Assembly (NCBI GenBank): GCA_021780585.1
Contig: JAJXYM010000306.1
Span: 1-7,210, forward strand
Reading direction: 5' to 3'
Origin: Deltaproteobacteria bacterium
GTDB taxonomy: Bacteria; Desulfobacterota; Binatia; Binatales; Binataceae
DNA: 7,210 bases
Shown here: one piece after another, positions 6,089-7,210 of the stretch
How positions within the stretch are numbered: position 1 is the stretch's first letter
Layout of the letters: each line of letters starts with the position of its first letter
The notes under the pieces: generated by a model
Databases searched by the model: none
The model's input: the letters and a program-made list of their open reading frames with translations, nothing else
What the model was told of the DNA's origin: nothing
Program-made: the position numbers and the translations under genes

Positions 6089-7210
6089 CTACGGATTGGC
6101 GCCGAGCACCAGGGTCGAATGGGTGGATAGAATCCCGCCATTGCCGGAGACCAGCGCAAGGTCGTGTTTGGCGACCTGACGCGCTCCGCCCTCCCCGCGC
6201 ACCTGGATTACCGCCTCGCACACTGGCGTCATCCCCCACATGTAGAACGAACTGAGCTGGCCGCCACCGGTATTCACCGGAATAGCGCCGCCAGGCGCGA
6301 TCCGGCCGTCGGCGACGAACGGTCCGCCTTCGCCCTTGGCGCAAAAGCCGTAGTCCTCCAGCGTGACCATCACGGTGAAGGTATAGCAGTCATAAATTTC
6401 CGCGAGGTCGATATCGCCCAATTCGACGCCCGCCATCCGAAAGGCGGTCCGTTTGGCGATCGGCGCGCCCGAGACGAGCGTTTCGATCGGGTCGCCGCCC
6501 GGATGGCCCTGGCCCATTCCGAGGATATAGACCGGTGGTTTGCGCAGATTGCGGGCGCGCTCGGCGGAGGTGACGATTACGCAGAGGCCCCCATTGGAGA
6601 CGAGGCAGCAGTCGAGCAGATGGAACGGCTCCGCGATCCAGCGGGAGTTATGGTATTCGTCGAGAGTGAGCGGCTGTTGATGGAACTGCGCGTCGGGATT
6701 GAGGTTGGCCCATTGCCGTTCGGCCACCGCGATCGCGCCGAGGTGGTCGTTGGTGGCGCCATACAGATGCATATAGCGGCGCGCCACAAAGGCGTACTGC
6801 GCGCTTACGCCAAACAGGCCGTATGCACCCTCAAGACCGCGGGCGAAGCCATACGCCGCCGCCGAGCCGCCGCCGCTCTTGCCGCTTTCCGGCCGCGGCG
6901 GCTTGAGGGGTGCGTCGGCGAAGACGCAGGCGACCGTTTCGGCCATCCCGGCGTCGATCGCCTGGGCGGCATGCATCACCATCGCGCCGGCGGTCGCCCC
7001 GCCCAGGTTCATGGTCGCGGTCAGGCGGAGATCGCTGAGCCCCATCGCCTGCTGCAGGTCGAACGAGGCCATCGGATTGGTCATCCAGGTGACGCCGGGA
7101 TTGACCAGCAGGCCGTCGAGGTCGGCGCGTTCGAGGCCCGCGTCTGCGAGTCCCCGTTCGATCGCCTCGATCGCGAAGCCCAGAGCGTTGGCATGATCGA
7201 AATTGCGGCC
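6089..7210 (-). CDS. Thiolase-like protein of the SCP-x/Ltp2 type (partial, N-terminus beyond right edge)
   Basis: The frame is open to the right edge, giving 373 visible residues, so only the extreme N-terminus is missing; the ATG at 7084 is internal. It is a thiolase-superfamily fold of the lipid-transfer/SCP-x branch. Seen in order (fragment numbering) are ATMNLGGATAG (65-75), LLDCCLVSNGG (199-209), LAEIYDCYTF (269-278), PVNTGGGQLSSFY (311-323), QVRGEGGARQV (336-346) and SGNGGILS (355-362). A classical thiolase has a catalytic Cys where MNLGG stands, a His in the loop occupied here by NTGGG, and a second Cys near the C-terminal Gly-rich motif. I see none of these. In Ltp2-type retro-aldolases the Cys is likewise lost and the protein works with a DUF35 partner, which is the next gene here. 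Carbon-carbon cleavage or acyl-CoA binding is thus more likely than ordinary thiolysis. The substrate is unknown. Confidence 0.9.
   Translation of the reverse strand, partial: GRNFDHANALGFAIEAIERGLADAGLERADLDGLLVNPGVTWMTNPMASFDLQQAMGLSDLRLTATMNLGGATAGAMVMHAAQAIDAGMAETVACVFADAPLKPPRPESGKSGGGSAAAYGFARGLEGAYGLFGVSAQYAFVARRYMHLYGATNDHLGAIAVAERQWANLNPDAQFHQQPLTLDEYHNSRWIAEPFHLLDCCLVSNGGLCVIVTSAERARNLRKPPVYILGMGQGHPGGDPIETLVSGAPIAKRTAFRMAGVELGDIDLAEIYDCYTFTVMVTLEDYGFCAKGEGGPFVADGRIAPGGAIPVNTGGGQLSSFYMWGMTPVCEAVIQVRGEGGARQVAKHDLALVSGNGGILSTHSTLVLGANP

Noticed and set aside
5601..6344. A 247-residue version of the DUF35 protein starting at 6344
   Set aside because: The first 109 residues are antisense to the thiolase gene and Arg-rich; the start at 6017 has a ribosome binding site and gives the normal family length.
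6089..7084. Start of the thiolase-like gene at the ATG at 7084
   Set aside because: The frame continues upstream to the window edge with thiolase-like sequence (GFAIEAIERGLADAGL), so this Met is internal.

Overview
This is a 7.2-kb, GC-rich, densely coding bacterial chromosome segment with seven protein genes, two of them cut by the window edges. I see no RNA gene, CRISPR array, insertion sequence, transposase or phage gene. A signal-peptide lytic transglycosylase and a lipobox lipoprotein imply a cell with periplasm and outer membrane. The F420-type luciferase-like oxidoreductase and the thiolase/DUF35 pair are common in actinobacteria and also in uncultured Gram-negative lineages such as Binatia (Desulfobacterota_B). 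An uncultured Binatia-like or proteobacteria-like organism is my best but low-confidence guess.

Layout. On the minus strand, from 3039 down to the left edge, lie a BMP/PnrA-type lipoprotein (3039-1996), a ketoreductase-like SDR (1901-936) and an LLM-class flavin/F420 oxidoreductase (855 to beyond 1). Their gaps are 94 and 80 bp, so they could form one transcription unit. Divergent from them, on the plus strand, is an MltD-like lytic transglycosylase (3155-4303). Convergent with it is a second minus-strand block: a thiolase-like protein entering from the right edge (7210-6089), its DUF35 zinc-ribbon/OB-fold partner (6017-5601) and a PAS-HisKA-REC signalling protein (5546-4389). Their gaps are 71 and 54 bp.

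How the genes may fit together. The thiolase-like/DUF35 pair, the SDR and the LLM oxidoreductase suggest catabolism or modification of acyl-CoA, lipid or steroid-like substrates, with the BMP protein as a possible solute receptor. This is inference from family membership; no substrate can be read from the sequence.

The most notable points are: (1) a 12-bp imperfect hairpin that would bury the Shine-Dalgarno and start codon of the LLM gene; (2) an SDR whose catalytic Lys and Asn appear swapped, as in polyketide synthase ketoreductases; (3) a sensor-kinase-like protein with PAS, H-box and receiver domains but no ATP-binding domain; (4) a thiolase fold lacking the usual Cys/His catalytic residues beside a DUF35 protein, the arrangement of the Ltp2-type aldolases; (5) a His/Arg-rich tail on the lytic transglycosylase. 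I found no clearly new multi-gene system.
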